The position numbers and the translations under genes are program-made. Below, piece after piece: positions 8,717-17,268 of a DNA stretch of 64,000 nucleotides. The stretch lies in NCBI GenBank assembly GCA_022843585.1, contig JALHNJ010000007.1:124001-188000 (forward strand), given 5' to 3'. The first letter of the stretch is position 1; every line of letters starts with the position of its first letter. The notes beneath the pieces were generated by a model. It saw only the letters and a program-made list of their open reading frames with translations, had not been told where the DNA came from and ran no database searches. This DNA is from Chitinophagaceae bacterium. GTDB taxonomy: Bacteria; Bacteroidota; Bacteroidia; Chitinophagales; Chitinophagaceae.

Positions 8717-9262
8717 ATGAACAATCCTATTCTATCAGTAAGAGAAATGCAGAAGCAGGATATTGATTTAATAATTCAGTACTGGCTGGGAGCTGATGAT
8801 CAATTTTTACTTGGCATGGGTGTTGACACAGGTAAAATGCCCGGTAAAGAAGACATGAGAAAAGCACTTTCAGAACAATTGGGCCAGCCGTATGAAGAAA
8901 AGAAATCGTACTGCATTATCTGGCAGATGGACGGAAAAGCAATTGGTCATTCCAATATCAATAAAATAAAGTTTGGCGAAGAAGCTTATATGCACCTGCA
9001 TTTATGGACGCACAACTTAAGACAAAAAGGCGCTGGTGAGAACCTTGTAAAGTCGACGCTACCCTTCTTTTTCAAAAATATGAAACTAAAAAAAATATAT
9101 TGTGAACCCTATTCGCTAAACCCTGCTCCAAATAAAACTTTAGCAAAAATCGGTTTTCAATTTATTATAACACATAGGACAATTCCAGGCATTATCAATT
9201 TTGAACAACAGGTAAATTTGTGGGAATTAACATATGAAAGATTTGTAAAGGAAATCGTCTGA
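8717..9262 (+). CDS. GNAT-family N-acetyltransferase
   Basis: A 181-residue single-domain protein of the GCN5-related acetyltransferase fold. Visible are the N-terminal REMQKQDIDLII segment, the central strand with HLHLWTHNLRQKGAGENLV where the acetyl-CoA pyrophosphate loop normally sits (RQKGAG), and the C-terminal NKTLAKIGFQF typical of the alpha4-beta6 part of the fold. The acceptor is unknown; the RimJ/AAC(6')-like pattern does not settle whether it is a protein, small molecule or antibiotic. It starts 6 bases after the PolX-like gene and is probably co-transcribed. It converges on the histidine kinase gene with an 18-base gap. Confidence 0.8.
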   Translation: MNNPILSVREMQKQDIDLIIQYWLGADDQFLLGMGVDTGKMPGKEDMRKALSEQLGQPYEEKKSYCIIWQMDGKAIGHSNINKIKFGEEAYMHLHLWTHNLRQKGAGENLVKSTLPFFFKNMKLKKIYCEPYSLNPAPNKTLAKIGFQFIITHRTIPGIINFEQQVNLWELTYERFVKEIV

Positions 9263-9280
9263 ATAAAAATTTCAATCCGA

Positions 9281-12200
9281 TTATAGAACCGGCAGCTCTA
9301 CATGAAAAATAGTTCCTTTCCCTTGTGCCGTTTCGAACCATATATTTCCTTTGGCTTGCTCCACTATTCCTTTACACATAGCTAATCCTAAACCAGTGCC
9401 AGACGACTTGGTCGTAAAATTGGGAACAAAGATTCTTTCCTGCATTTCAACAGGGATACCCTCACCATTATCTTTTATACTGATGTGAATAGTATTCCCG
9501 TCACGACGTTCAGCAATTTCAATACTACACACTTCATCTTCCTTAGTAGCTTCTACAGCATTTGCAAATAGGTTGGTAAACAACCGGTTCATTTGTGTCT
9601 TATCTGCCTGCATCATTAACCTGTCATTAACCGGCCACCAGGTTATCCGCACATTTTCGTTGCGACTGAATAGATCTTTTAATGAACTAATCACATCATG
9701 CAAATCAAAATCTTCAACTTTTGCTGTGCCAATGTTGGCAAACTGAGAGAAGTCTGCTGCAATTTTAGAAAGATGGTCAATTTGTTCTACCAATGTATTG
9801 GCAACACTGCTTGACAACTCTTTTACGTTGGGCTGGTTACTATTAATCGCATTTTGCAAATACTGCATACTCAGTTTCATTGGCGTCAATGGGTTTTTAA
9901 TTTCATGCGCCACCTGTCTTGCCATTTCTCTCCATGCACCTTCTCTTTCGCTTTTGGCTAATGCAGTTGCACTATCACCCAATTTTGCCACCATCTTATT
10001 ATATTCCTTTACCAGCTCGCCAATTTCGTCATCCCTGTTCCACTCAATCTCATCATTATGTTTACCCAGGTTTACTTCCTTCATCTTGTCGCTGATCAGT
10101 GAGAATGACCGGGTGATACGATTGGTAATAAATAAAGCAATTAAGCCGGCAATTAAGAAAATAAAAGCATTAAGGTTGATAATTGTTACAAGGAAGTTAG
10201 ATATTTCCTGCCTCAGTTCTGGTTTGGAAGTAAAGTAGGGAATATTGATATACGCATACACATCTCCTTCTTCATCCCGTACGGGAGAATACATACTCAA
10301 AAATTCAAAATTGCCTATGGTTTCATCCTGAGAATATTGCACTAATCGCAGCCTGTCTAACCGATAGAATGCTGCCGGATCCATTTTCTTACTTAGTACC
10401 CCATGACTGTAAACGTTGGCCTCTGATGAAACCTGTAAATCACCCCTAAGGCTATACACATTTACATCCACCCCATGTATATCAGATACTTCATCCACCA
10501 ATAGTTGTAAATCATAGTTTGATACAGAGTCGTAAATCTTTACCACATCATCGAATGTGCTGTGATCAGCTAGTTTTTTTTCCATTTCATTCACCATGAT
10601 CTTCATGGTACGGCTCAGCTTGTCATTATTACTACGTTCATATCTACCAATGAAAAAAGAAATGGTAGCTACTCCTATTACAAGAAACGAAAAAACACTA
10701 ATGAAGATAATAGTAGTATGTACTTGAGAACGGATATTTAATTGCAACAATTTGCGAAATCCCTTCCAATTATAGCCTGTTTTAAATAATAATGAAAGTA
10801 ATTGCACAAAAGCAACCAGGAAAAGAAACGAACAAAAAATATACGAGAACAAAGTAATTGTTTCAATTGTAGTTTCCCTTTTACGGGCTATTACCACCAC
10901 CTTGTCATTACTGGCCTTGTACCACAGCTCTGTATAATCTCCATTCTCTTTTGTTTTAAACTCTTCCTTCGGTATTTCAGCTCCATTAAGCCAGGTAGCA
11001 AAAGGATAATTACCCGGGGGAGATACCAATCTATTTCTTATATAAACTGCATTAGAATAAATGGGGGAGTTTTCTAAATCAGTTTTTCTATTCTGGCGGA
11101 ATAATTCGGGAAATAAGGCATCACGGCTAAAATTTTTCAGGTTAGAAACAATAAAAAATGAGCCGAGTTTACTATTTGTTGTATCTATCACATCTCTGCG
11201 GATGATGTAATTAAACTTATCAAAAGATGTTTCATAATAATACAGGCCTTCAATTTCCGTTGGCTTCGACTGTACCGTAAAAATTACATTTAACGCTTCA
11301 AATGAGGTGGGGTCTTCATTGAACAATGGTCTGTCATACTCATCATACACATATAATCTTGTATCGTACTTGTTAAGATAACCACTGTAGTTTCCCGCAA
11401 TTATACTATCTCTAAATTGTCCACTACCTTGTTCATCTTTAAAACGGAAGAAATTATCACTCAAAAAATCATTGTCTAAATACTTAATAGCAATACTCAT
11501 TAACCGTTCGCTGGAAGGATCGGTTTGTATAGCTAATTTATCTGCAAGCCTTTTTCTTTTCTCCCATTCCACTTTTCCATTTTCAGAAAGCATAATAGCA
11601 GCAATAGAAACAGAAAAAACAAATATCCAGGAAAGTGTACCTGCAATATTGATTCGAACATGATTAATAACCAGTGAACGCCGATTGACAAACCATGTAT
11701 AAACCAATAACCAAAGCAATACCGGCAAATAAAACAATACCTCCGAATTACCAGAACGTATCGTCAGGTAAATCAATCCTGCCAATCCGATAGCAAAATA
11801 AATAAGAAAGCTTCTTCCTTTGAATAAGGGGAATATAAAACGAAAAAGTAATTGCGACAGATAATAATACGAAAGCGATAAACAGGCTAATGCAGCAAAG
11901 CCGGCAACCGTATAAAAATTAAGACTAAAGAAATCTGTTACATCAAACGATATAGTAGAATCTGATACAAGGCTTCTAATGACTGTTGCTAATACAAAAG
12001 TAGAAAATAACAACAGGCACAAAGAAAATATACCAGCTACCCATTTATAACGTACAGAAAAACTGGCCGCAGGATTTTCAAAATCCCGCAGCTTGGACCA
12101 GGCAAACAAAACCACCCAGCATAAAAAAAGCGAATTGATCAATAGATCACCCAGAGAACGTTGTATTGGATTAGAGCCATAAATACTGGGGTCAAAAAGT

Positions 12201-13036
12201 TCAAATTGCCGTAAGTTCAATAAAGAAGGGTAATAATAAGTAATAAGACGAACAGCCAGTAGTAGCAATACCAACATACCAATTCCTGTCCATGCGCCAT
12301 ACTTTCTTGCCACCGAATCAGCCAAAAGGTGCAGGAAAAGAAATAGAAATATCAATGCCCCAAAGCGAAGGAATATTGTTTGCTTATCATTATATGGAAC
12401 AGCAGCTGCGGTTTTCTTTTCGAGATAGAATAAAGGATTGCCGGAGATTGATTTTACCGGGAACTCAGTTACTTTTTTACTTATAAGCACTCTTTTATCT
12501 GCAGTGCTGCTGTACGCAAATTTTTTAGGTAAGTAATCAGTCTCAATAAAAAATTCAGACCGAACAGGTATCAAGGCACAAGAAATCACTTTGTCATTAA
12601 AACTAACAGCAGGTAACGTTTTTCTGATACAATAATACCAGCCGTTTGATAAATGAATAAAATAGTCGCCATCCGTTGAAGCAAGCAGGTCTGGCGGCGG
12701 TACATTTAATTGGTCGCTCCAAAACTTCATTTCTGTTTGCCCAAACTCATTCTCGCTATAAAGAAAGAAACCATATTGTTTTGCAGCAAGGCCTTCAAAC
12801 TCCTGCAGTGATTCTTCGCTTTTGAGTAATTTATTTATCAAAGTAGTATCACTGGTCAGGGCTGCAAAATCCTTTTCTTGTTTGTGCAAGTATTTTTCTG
12901 CCAGCCGCACCTCTTGTGCTACAGATGAGCGGTTGCTATAAAGTTTGTTGAAGAAAAATGAAAATGCAAATAGCACTGCTGAGAAAAACAGCAAGCTGTA
13001 CTTATTAAAAAAAATATTTTTTTTGAGTGGCTTCAC
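9281..13036 (-). CDS. Very large multi-pass NtrY-like sensor histidine kinase
   Basis: At 1251 residues this is far longer than a usual histidine kinase. The order visible is: a membrane helix near residues 12-30; an extracytoplasmic domain to about 225; a run of six or more membrane helices to about 480; a second extracytoplasmic region; further helices around 730-800; a sensor region to about 960; a last helix (NFLVTIINLNAFIFLIAGLI); HAMP (about 985-1035); the H box with phospho-accepting His near 1044 (VAHEIKNPLTPMK); and an ATPase domain with N box (NLFANAVEA), DNGEG, and GTGLGLAMCKGI. The start is a GTG that overlaps the last base of the mazG stop (TAGTG), showing translational coupling. 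No response regulator is next to it. The multi-TM N-terminal part suggests sensing of a membrane or envelope signal, which is inference. Confidence 0.9.
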   Translation of the reverse strand: MKPLKKNIFFNKYSLLFFSAVLFAFSFFFNKLYSNRSSVAQEVRLAEKYLHKQEKDFAALTSDTTLINKLLKSEESLQEFEGLAAKQYGFFLYSENEFGQTEMKFWSDQLNVPPPDLLASTDGDYFIHLSNGWYYCIRKTLPAVSFNDKVISCALIPVRSEFFIETDYLPKKFAYSSTADKRVLISKKVTEFPVKSISGNPLFYLEKKTAAAVPYNDKQTIFLRFGALIFLFLFLHLLADSVARKYGAWTGIGMLVLLLLAVRLITYYYPSLLNLRQFELFDPSIYGSNPIQRSLGDLLINSLFLCWVVLFAWSKLRDFENPAASFSVRYKWVAGIFSLCLLLFSTFVLATVIRSLVSDSTISFDVTDFFSLNFYTVAGFAALACLSLSYYYLSQLLFRFIFPLFKGRSFLIYFAIGLAGLIYLTIRSGNSEVLFYLPVLLWLLVYTWFVNRRSLVINHVRINIAGTLSWIFVFSVSIAAIMLSENGKVEWEKRKRLADKLAIQTDPSSERLMSIAIKYLDNDFLSDNFFRFKDEQGSGQFRDSIIAGNYSGYLNKYDTRLYVYDEYDRPLFNEDPTSFEALNVIFTVQSKPTEIEGLYYYETSFDKFNYIIRRDVIDTTNSKLGSFFIVSNLKNFSRDALFPELFRQNRKTDLENSPIYSNAVYIRNRLVSPPGNYPFATWLNGAEIPKEEFKTKENGDYTELWYKASNDKVVVIARKRETTIETITLFSYIFCSFLFLVAFVQLLSLLFKTGYNWKGFRKLLQLNIRSQVHTTIIFISVFSFLVIGVATISFFIGRYERSNNDKLSRTMKIMVNEMEKKLADHSTFDDVVKIYDSVSNYDLQLLVDEVSDIHGVDVNVYSLRGDLQVSSEANVYSHGVLSKKMDPAAFYRLDRLRLVQYSQDETIGNFEFLSMYSPVRDEEGDVYAYINIPYFTSKPELRQEISNFLVTIINLNAFIFLIAGLIALFITNRITRSFSLISDKMKEVNLGKHNDEIEWNRDDEIGELVKEYNKMVAKLGDSATALAKSEREGAWREMARQVAHEIKNPLTPMKLSMQYLQNAINSNQPNVKELSSSVANTLVEQIDHLSKIAADFSQFANIGTAKVEDFDLHDVISSLKDLFSRNENVRITWWPVNDRLMMQADKTQMNRLFTNLFANAVEATKEDEVCSIEIAERRDGNTIHISIKDNGEGIPVEMQERIFVPNFTTKSSGTGLGLAMCKGIVEQAKGNIWFETAQGKGTIFHVELPVL

Positions 13037-13836
13037 TAATCCTGTTGCCGTTGATGTTTGATGGTGTTCCAGATGGCATCCATTTCCTGCAAACTCATAT
13101 TTTGTAAAGCTTTTCCATTTTGCAAGGCTAATTGTTCCATCTGTGTAAACCGGTGGATGAATTTTTTATTAGTTCGCTCCAGGGCATTTTCGGCATCCAC
13201 TTGCAAAAACCGTGCATAATTAATTAAAGAAAAGACAACATCGCCAAACTCTTCCTCTGTTTTTAGCTTGCTACCCTCAGCTATTGCGGCTTTTAGTTCC
13301 GAAATCTCCTCCTCAACCTTATCCCAAACCTGCTCCTTATTATCCCATTCAAAGCCCACCTGTTTCGCTTTTTCCTGTAATCTCATCGCCTTTACTGTAG
13401 CGGGTAGTGATTTTGGAACTCCCTCAATCACCGATTTTTTACCTTCTTTTAGTTTGAGTTTCTCCCAATTGCGTTTTACATCGTCTGCATCATTTACTTC
13501 TATAACTTGTCCCGCATTTGCGGGATCGCTATAAATATGCGGATGACGGCTGATAAGCTTTTCACAAATTCCATTTATCACTTCATCCAACTCAAACTGC
13601 TTTTGCTCACTTCCAATTTTTGCATAAAAAACAATATGCAGTAACATATCCCCCAGTTCTTCTTTTATCCCTTTCCAATCTTCTTCTGTGATAGCATCCG
13701 CCAGTTCATACATTTCTTCAATCGTCATTTGCCGGAGCGACTGAATTGTTTGCTTTTTATCCCAGGGGCATTTTTCCCGCAGCTCATTCATTATGTCAAC
13801 TAACCGTATAAAAGCAGCACCCGATTTTGAATCCAT
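13036..13836 (-). CDS. mazG: Nucleoside triphosphate pyrophosphohydrolase MazG
   Basis: Hydrolyses non-canonical or excess NTPs to NMP and pyrophosphate. The 266 residues hold two MazG helical domains: the first has CPWDKKQTIQSLR, EEMYELADAI and the metal-binding EELGDMLLHIVF; the second has KVEEEISELKAAI and EEFGDVVFSLINYAR. This two-domain length is normal. Its TAG stop shares one base with the GTG start of the downstream histidine kinase. The DUF3667 gene lies 11 bases upstream, so the three minus-strand genes form a tight run. Confidence 0.96.
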   Translation of the reverse strand: MDSKSGAAFIRLVDIMNELREKCPWDKKQTIQSLRQMTIEEMYELADAITEEDWKGIKEELGDMLLHIVFYAKIGSEQKQFELDEVINGICEKLISRHPHIYSDPANAGQVIEVNDADDVKRNWEKLKLKEGKKSVIEGVPKSLPATVKAMRLQEKAKQVGFEWDNKEQVWDKVEEEISELKAAIAEGSKLKTEEEFGDVVFSLINYARFLQVDAENALERTNKKFIHRFTQMEQLALQNGKALQNMSLQEMDAIWNTIKHQRQQD

Positions 13837-13847
13837 ATTTTATAATA

Positions 13848-14930
13848 TTAAAAAGTAAATGCCGAAAAGAAAACAAAGAAAAGGAACAACACCGTCATCA
13901 TTACAACTGATAAAATAGTAACCAGCAGGAATTTAATGAGTGTTTTAGCTCTTCGCTGCTTGTAAAAATTACGCATTGCCTTGTATAGATAAAAGAACAA
14001 TAAAAAGAAGAGCAGCAAAACAAGCCATTCGAGCACTCCCGTATGAATAGCATTTTCCAATTCTGCCACTGCAAATACTACTAACAGTAATAAAAAACTA
14101 AATACATACAAATGAATGGTAAACACTCCATGATCTGCAAAGTAAAACTCTTTACGACGCCGGATGTAAACCAAGCGTAAAATAAGTGCAAACAGGGGCA
14201 GAGAAACAAATAACATATAAGGAAGCTTATGTAAAATATTATTTCCTAATTTCTTCCACGCCTCTTCCGGGTTATTACGATACTTATTATTAACCTCAAT
14301 TTGTTTTTTGGTTAGCCTGCGCATAAACCAACCATCTCTCTCAGCTGCTGGCAACAATGCTTCCAGTGAATCATACTCTTGCATTGTTTTATAATTTACA
14401 GAACCGAACTGTATAACGCCTCCTTCTTCTTCTATTGCTTTATACATGTCTTTCTGTGTAACAGGATTAACCGTGTCTTTTGCAATTCTCAAAGCCTCCT
14501 TTAGTATTATATTTCCCGTATCCTTTTTCAACCTGTCTTGCAACTTCTTAATATAACCAACCCTCTCTTTTGCTGACAATAACTGGTCTGGGTTCATGGT
14601 GAAATTTCCCCTAGGCGTAAAAAAAGTAAAGAAAAGAAGGAAGAAAATGGCTGATGTAAAAACATACATCTTAATAGGATGCAGATATCTGGCCCGCTTC
14701 CCTGCCAAATATTCCTTTGATAAAAAACCAGGTTTTAAAATCAGATGATGGATAGTGTGAAAAAAGTTGCTGTCGAAATGGGTGATATCATAAAAAAAAT
14801 GGGTAACCATGTGCCAGAATGTTTCTTTAGGAACTATGTTTTCCTGGCCGCAATTATGGCAAAAATCCCCCTGCACTATGGTGCCGCAGTTCAGGCAATC
14901 TTTCTCTTTTCGGTGGGGAATGTGAGACAC
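13848..14930 (-). CDS. DUF3667 membrane protein with N-terminal zinc ribbon
   Basis: The 360-residue protein begins with a four-cysteine ribbon (CLNCGTIVQGDFCHNCGQ, residues about 12-30), followed by the DUF3667 hallmark: a W-H-rich segment and KPGFLSKEYLAGKRARYLHP leading into the first of about five membrane helices. A soluble middle part of about 120 residues separates helix 1 from the C-terminal helices. The family is widespread in Bacteroidota and has no known function. The gene is the first of a run with mazG and the large kinase; the shared transcript does not reveal a role. Confidence 0.85.
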   Translation of the reverse strand: MSHIPHRKEKDCLNCGTIVQGDFCHNCGQENIVPKETFWHMVTHFFYDITHFDSNFFHTIHHLILKPGFLSKEYLAGKRARYLHPIKMYVFTSAIFFLLFFTFFTPRGNFTMNPDQLLSAKERVGYIKKLQDRLKKDTGNIILKEALRIAKDTVNPVTQKDMYKAIEEEGGVIQFGSVNYKTMQEYDSLEALLPAAERDGWFMRRLTKKQIEVNNKYRNNPEEAWKKLGNNILHKLPYMLFVSLPLFALILRLVYIRRRKEFYFADHGVFTIHLYVFSFLLLLVVFAVAELENAIHTGVLEWLVLLLFFLLFFYLYKAMRNFYKQRRAKTLIKFLLVTILSVVMMTVLFLFFVFFSAFTF

Positions 14931-15001
14931 AATAAAATTTTCTTAAAAATAAGTACAAAAAATACAAGCTGTCAATCTTTTTCGTTACTGAACAATTAAA
15001 C

Positions 15002-15009
15002 TACTTTTG
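15002..15009 (+). promoter_or_regulatory. -7 box before the YD-repeat-like secreted gene
   Basis: TACTTTTG matches TAnnTTTG, with a T-rich element about 20 bases upstream. It places the transcription start near 15013 and argues that the ATG at 15033, not the TTG at 15012, is the start codon. Confidence 0.6.
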
Positions 15010-15032
15010 ACTTGAAAAACAATATATCCAGT

Positions 15033-15881
15033 ATGAAAAGCATCCTTCTCTTATTTACTATTCTCACTTTTTCTACCCTGCAAGCACAATACTATTACAA
15101 CGACATTATCGGCACCCAGGAAACAAACCGCCAGATGAAAACTTACCAGGCCAATAAAGTAAGAACCGTTTCAGCAACCGGTTATGATAAGCAAGGAGCT
15201 AAATCAAACGACTTCTCAGAGTTTCATGAAGTAAAAGAAAATGGTACAGCGTTAAAATCATCCTCTTTTGCAGGCCTTAATAAAACAGTTGTGTATAGCC
15301 GCTTTGATAACCAGGGACGAGTTATAAATACTGTTGATTCTTCTACTGCTGTGCAAAGTACTACCAGTTATGAATATGATGCCAGTGGGAGAATAACAAA
15401 AATTCAAAACATTGTTACTGACCCAGAAAACAATTTTAATCAAATAGAAACTCATCTGTGGATTTACAATAGTTCCGGAAAGCCAGAAAAAATGTGGAGG
15501 ATAATCAGTGCAGGTAATACAGGCGGTGATAGCCTCGAAATTCGATTGGTAACCGACGACAATGGTAACCCCGGAGAAGAAAGAACGTTTCGCAGAGGAG
15601 TTGAAACAGGTTATCTCTACTACTATTATGATGATAAAAACCGGGTGACCGATATTGTACGTTACAATTCTAAATTGAAGAAACTATTACCTGATGTTAT
15701 GTTTGAGTATGATGATAATGACCGGGTGATTCAAAAAATTACTCCGACTTCAAGTATAAGTCTTGGTTATCTTATCTGGAGATATGTTTTTGATGCCAAA
15801 GGATTAAAAAGTAAAGAAGCACTTTTTAACGATGATAAACAAATGACTGGTAAGATTGAGTACAGTTATGTATTTAACTAA
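15033..15881 (+). CDS. Secreted protein with YD/RHS-like repeats
   Basis: The 282-residue product starts with a clear signal peptide (MKSILLLFTILTFSTLQAQ). After it come several copies of a beta-hairpin-type unit with Tyr-Glu-Tyr-Asp and Gly-Arg steps: SRFDNQGRVINTV, YEYDASGRITKIQNI, YYYDDKNRVTDIVRY, FEYDDNDRVIQKI. These resemble RHS/YD repeats, which form beta-sheet shells, but there is no toxin domain or large core, so an RHS toxin is unlikely. The start at 15033 is chosen because the -7 box at 15002-15009 would put the transcript start beyond the earlier TTG. It is followed by a strong two-way terminator. Function unknown. Confidence 0.75.
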   Translation: MKSILLLFTILTFSTLQAQYYYNDIIGTQETNRQMKTYQANKVRTVSATGYDKQGAKSNDFSEFHEVKENGTALKSSSFAGLNKTVVYSRFDNQGRVINTVDSSTAVQSTTSYEYDASGRITKIQNIVTDPENNFNQIETHLWIYNSSGKPEKMWRIISAGNTGGDSLEIRLVTDDNGNPGEERTFRRGVETGYLYYYYDDKNRVTDIVRYNSKLKKLLPDVMFEYDDNDRVIQKITPTSSISLGYLIWRYVFDAKGLKSKEALFNDDKQMTGKIEYSYVFN

Positions 15882-15896
15882 TGAAGAAATAACAAC

Positions 15897-15928
15897 AAAA
15901 AAAGGTTAGAAAATTCTAACCTTTTTTT
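15897..15928. terminator. Two-way terminator between the YD-like gene and tRNA-Leu(GAG)
   Basis: An A tract (15897-15903), stem GGTTAGAA (15904-15911), two-base centre, stem TTCTAACC (15914-15921) and T tract (15922-15928) form a symmetric hairpin. It can end the plus-strand gene and, on the other strand, the tRNA transcript that finishes 2 bases away. Confidence 0.9.
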
Positions 15929-15929
15929 G

Positions 15930-16013
15930 TGCCCAAGACTGGATTCGAACCAGCACGCCGTTTCCAGCGCCACCACCTCAAGGTGGTGCGTCTACCAATT
16001 TCGCCACCTGGGC
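15930..16013 (-). tRNA. tRNA-Leu (anticodon GAG)
   Basis: The minus strand folds as an 84-base class II tRNA: acceptor GCCCAGG paired with CTTGGGC, D arm GCG...CGC with GGTAGA, anticodon stem CCACC/GGTGG with loop TTGAGGT (anticodon GAG), a short variable arm and T arm CTGG TTCGAAT CCAG. Discriminator is A and no CCA is encoded. It decodes CUC and CUU. Confidence 0.95.
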
Positions 16014-16044
16014 AACCCATTCCCGATTTTCGCAAGAAAGACTG

Positions 16045-16075
16045 CAAATGTAAAGATTTTACTTTTTCAGCACAA
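16045..16075 (-). promoter_or_regulatory. Promoter of tRNA-Leu(GAG)
   Basis: On the minus strand TTG (16073-16075) is followed after 20 bases by TACATTTG (16045-16052), a full -7 match. The upstream half lies inside the last codons of the histidine kinase gene, whose stop is at 16059. Confidence 0.7.
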
Positions 16076-17207
16076 TTCTAAACGTAGTTCCTTTTCCGGC
16101 TTCTGATTTTTTTACAAAAATTTGTCCTTTATGATATTGTTGAATAATTCGGCGGGAAAGACTAAGTCCCAGCCCCCACCCTCTTTTCTTTGTTGTAAAT
16201 CCGGGTTTAAATACATTAGCAATATTTTGCTTGCTGATTCCTTTTCCGGTATCAGTTACATCTATTGTTAAATTCGCCTTCTCATCGTTAATATCCACCA
16301 CTATCCTGCCCTTTCCTTCCATGGCATCCAATGCATTCTTCAATAAATTTTCAATCACCCAATCAAATAAAGGTGGTGATACCATTGCCAGTATTTCATC
16401 CTGTCCGAATGAATTAACCGTGAACACAATTTTACCTGCTGCCCTTTTCCGCATGTAATCAACCATACTGTTGATCTGGTTCACTAAATTTATCTCTTCT
16501 AATTGTGGAGTGCTTCCAATTTTTCCAAAGCGGTCTGATACCAAACGCAACCTGTCAACATCCTTTTCCAATTCCGCTACAATTTTTTCATTGCCTTTTG
16601 TTTCTTTCAACATTTCTACCCATCCTTCTAATGATGATACAGGTGTTCCCAATTGGTGAGCTGTTTCTTTGGCCATACCTGCCCACACCTGGTTTTGTAC
16701 GGAACGATAATTACTGCGCAGCGAAAGAAAAACAATTATGATAAAAAGTGCGACAATAACAAGTTGTACGATTGGATAATATCGTACTTCATTCAATAGT
16801 TGAGTATGTCCATAATAATACCTGCTCTCCTTTCCGTTATTAATAGGGTCAGGATAAATTAAAGGACGATTAGCGGACTTCAATACTCTTAATTTTTTTT
16901 CTAAATAATTAGTATCGTCCGCAATCATCGCAGAATCAAGATTTCTTGAACCAGTGATACTATCGTTTTCATCCGTTTCAATAATTGGAATATCATAGTT
17001 AGCATCAATTATTTTCTTGGGAAGTTCAATATCGTCTGTATTCAGGCTAAGTAATGACCGGGCAGCAGCAGCCCATAGTTCCACCTTTTCCCTTTCCCTG
17101 GTTGCAATGTTTTTTGCGAGGTATTGAGAGTAAAAAACAGTGCCGGATACAATAAATATGGCAACAATTGCCAACACAGTTCTTAAATTAAGTAGTTGCC
17201 GAAACAT
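16059..17207 (-). CDS. Membrane sensor histidine kinase
   Basis: The 382 residues have an N-terminal membrane helix (about 8-28), a periplasmic sensor part of about 110 residues, a second helix (VQLVIVALFIIIVFLSL, near 145-165), then a kinase core. The H box is MAKETAHQLGTPVSSLEGW with the His near residue 184; note QLGTP in place of the usual EIRTP, a pattern seen in a Bacteroidota kinase subgroup. The ATPase domain has ENLLKNALDAM, DTGKGI and GWGLGLSLSRRI. No response regulator is adjacent, so it is an orphan kinase. Its gene ends 46 bases before the tRNA-Leu(GAG) gene and its last codons contain that tRNA's promoter. Confidence 0.9.
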   Translation of the reverse strand: MFRQLLNLRTVLAIVAIFIVSGTVFYSQYLAKNIATREREKVELWAAAARSLLSLNTDDIELPKKIIDANYDIPIIETDENDSITGSRNLDSAMIADDTNYLEKKLRVLKSANRPLIYPDPINNGKESRYYYGHTQLLNEVRYYPIVQLVIVALFIIIVFLSLRSNYRSVQNQVWAGMAKETAHQLGTPVSSLEGWVEMLKETKGNEKIVAELEKDVDRLRLVSDRFGKIGSTPQLEEINLVNQINSMVDYMRKRAAGKIVFTVNSFGQDEILAMVSPPLFDWVIENLLKNALDAMEGKGRIVVDINDEKANLTIDVTDTGKGISKQNIANVFKPGFTTKKRGWGLGLSLSRRIIQQYHKGQIFVKKSEAGKGTTFRIVLKK

Positions 17208-17241
17208 ATTTCGAATTTACCACGGATAAACCGGCTTCCCG

Positions 17242-17249
17242 TATTTTTG
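17242..17249 (+). promoter_or_regulatory. -7 box before the glycosyltransferase gene
   Basis: TATTTTTG fits TAnnTTTG and lies 19 bases before the TTG start at 17269. No clear upstream TTTG is visible. Confidence 0.5.
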
Positions 17250-17268
17250 AATAAATATTTTAACACCA

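Noticed and set aside
15012-15032. TTG start at 15012 for the YD-like secreted protein
   Set aside because: The -7 box at 15002-15009 puts the transcript start at about 15013, and the signal peptide begins at the ATG at 15033.
15033-15881. RHS toxin
   Set aside because: Only a few YD-like units, no large shell or C-terminal toxin domain, and no immunity gene follows.
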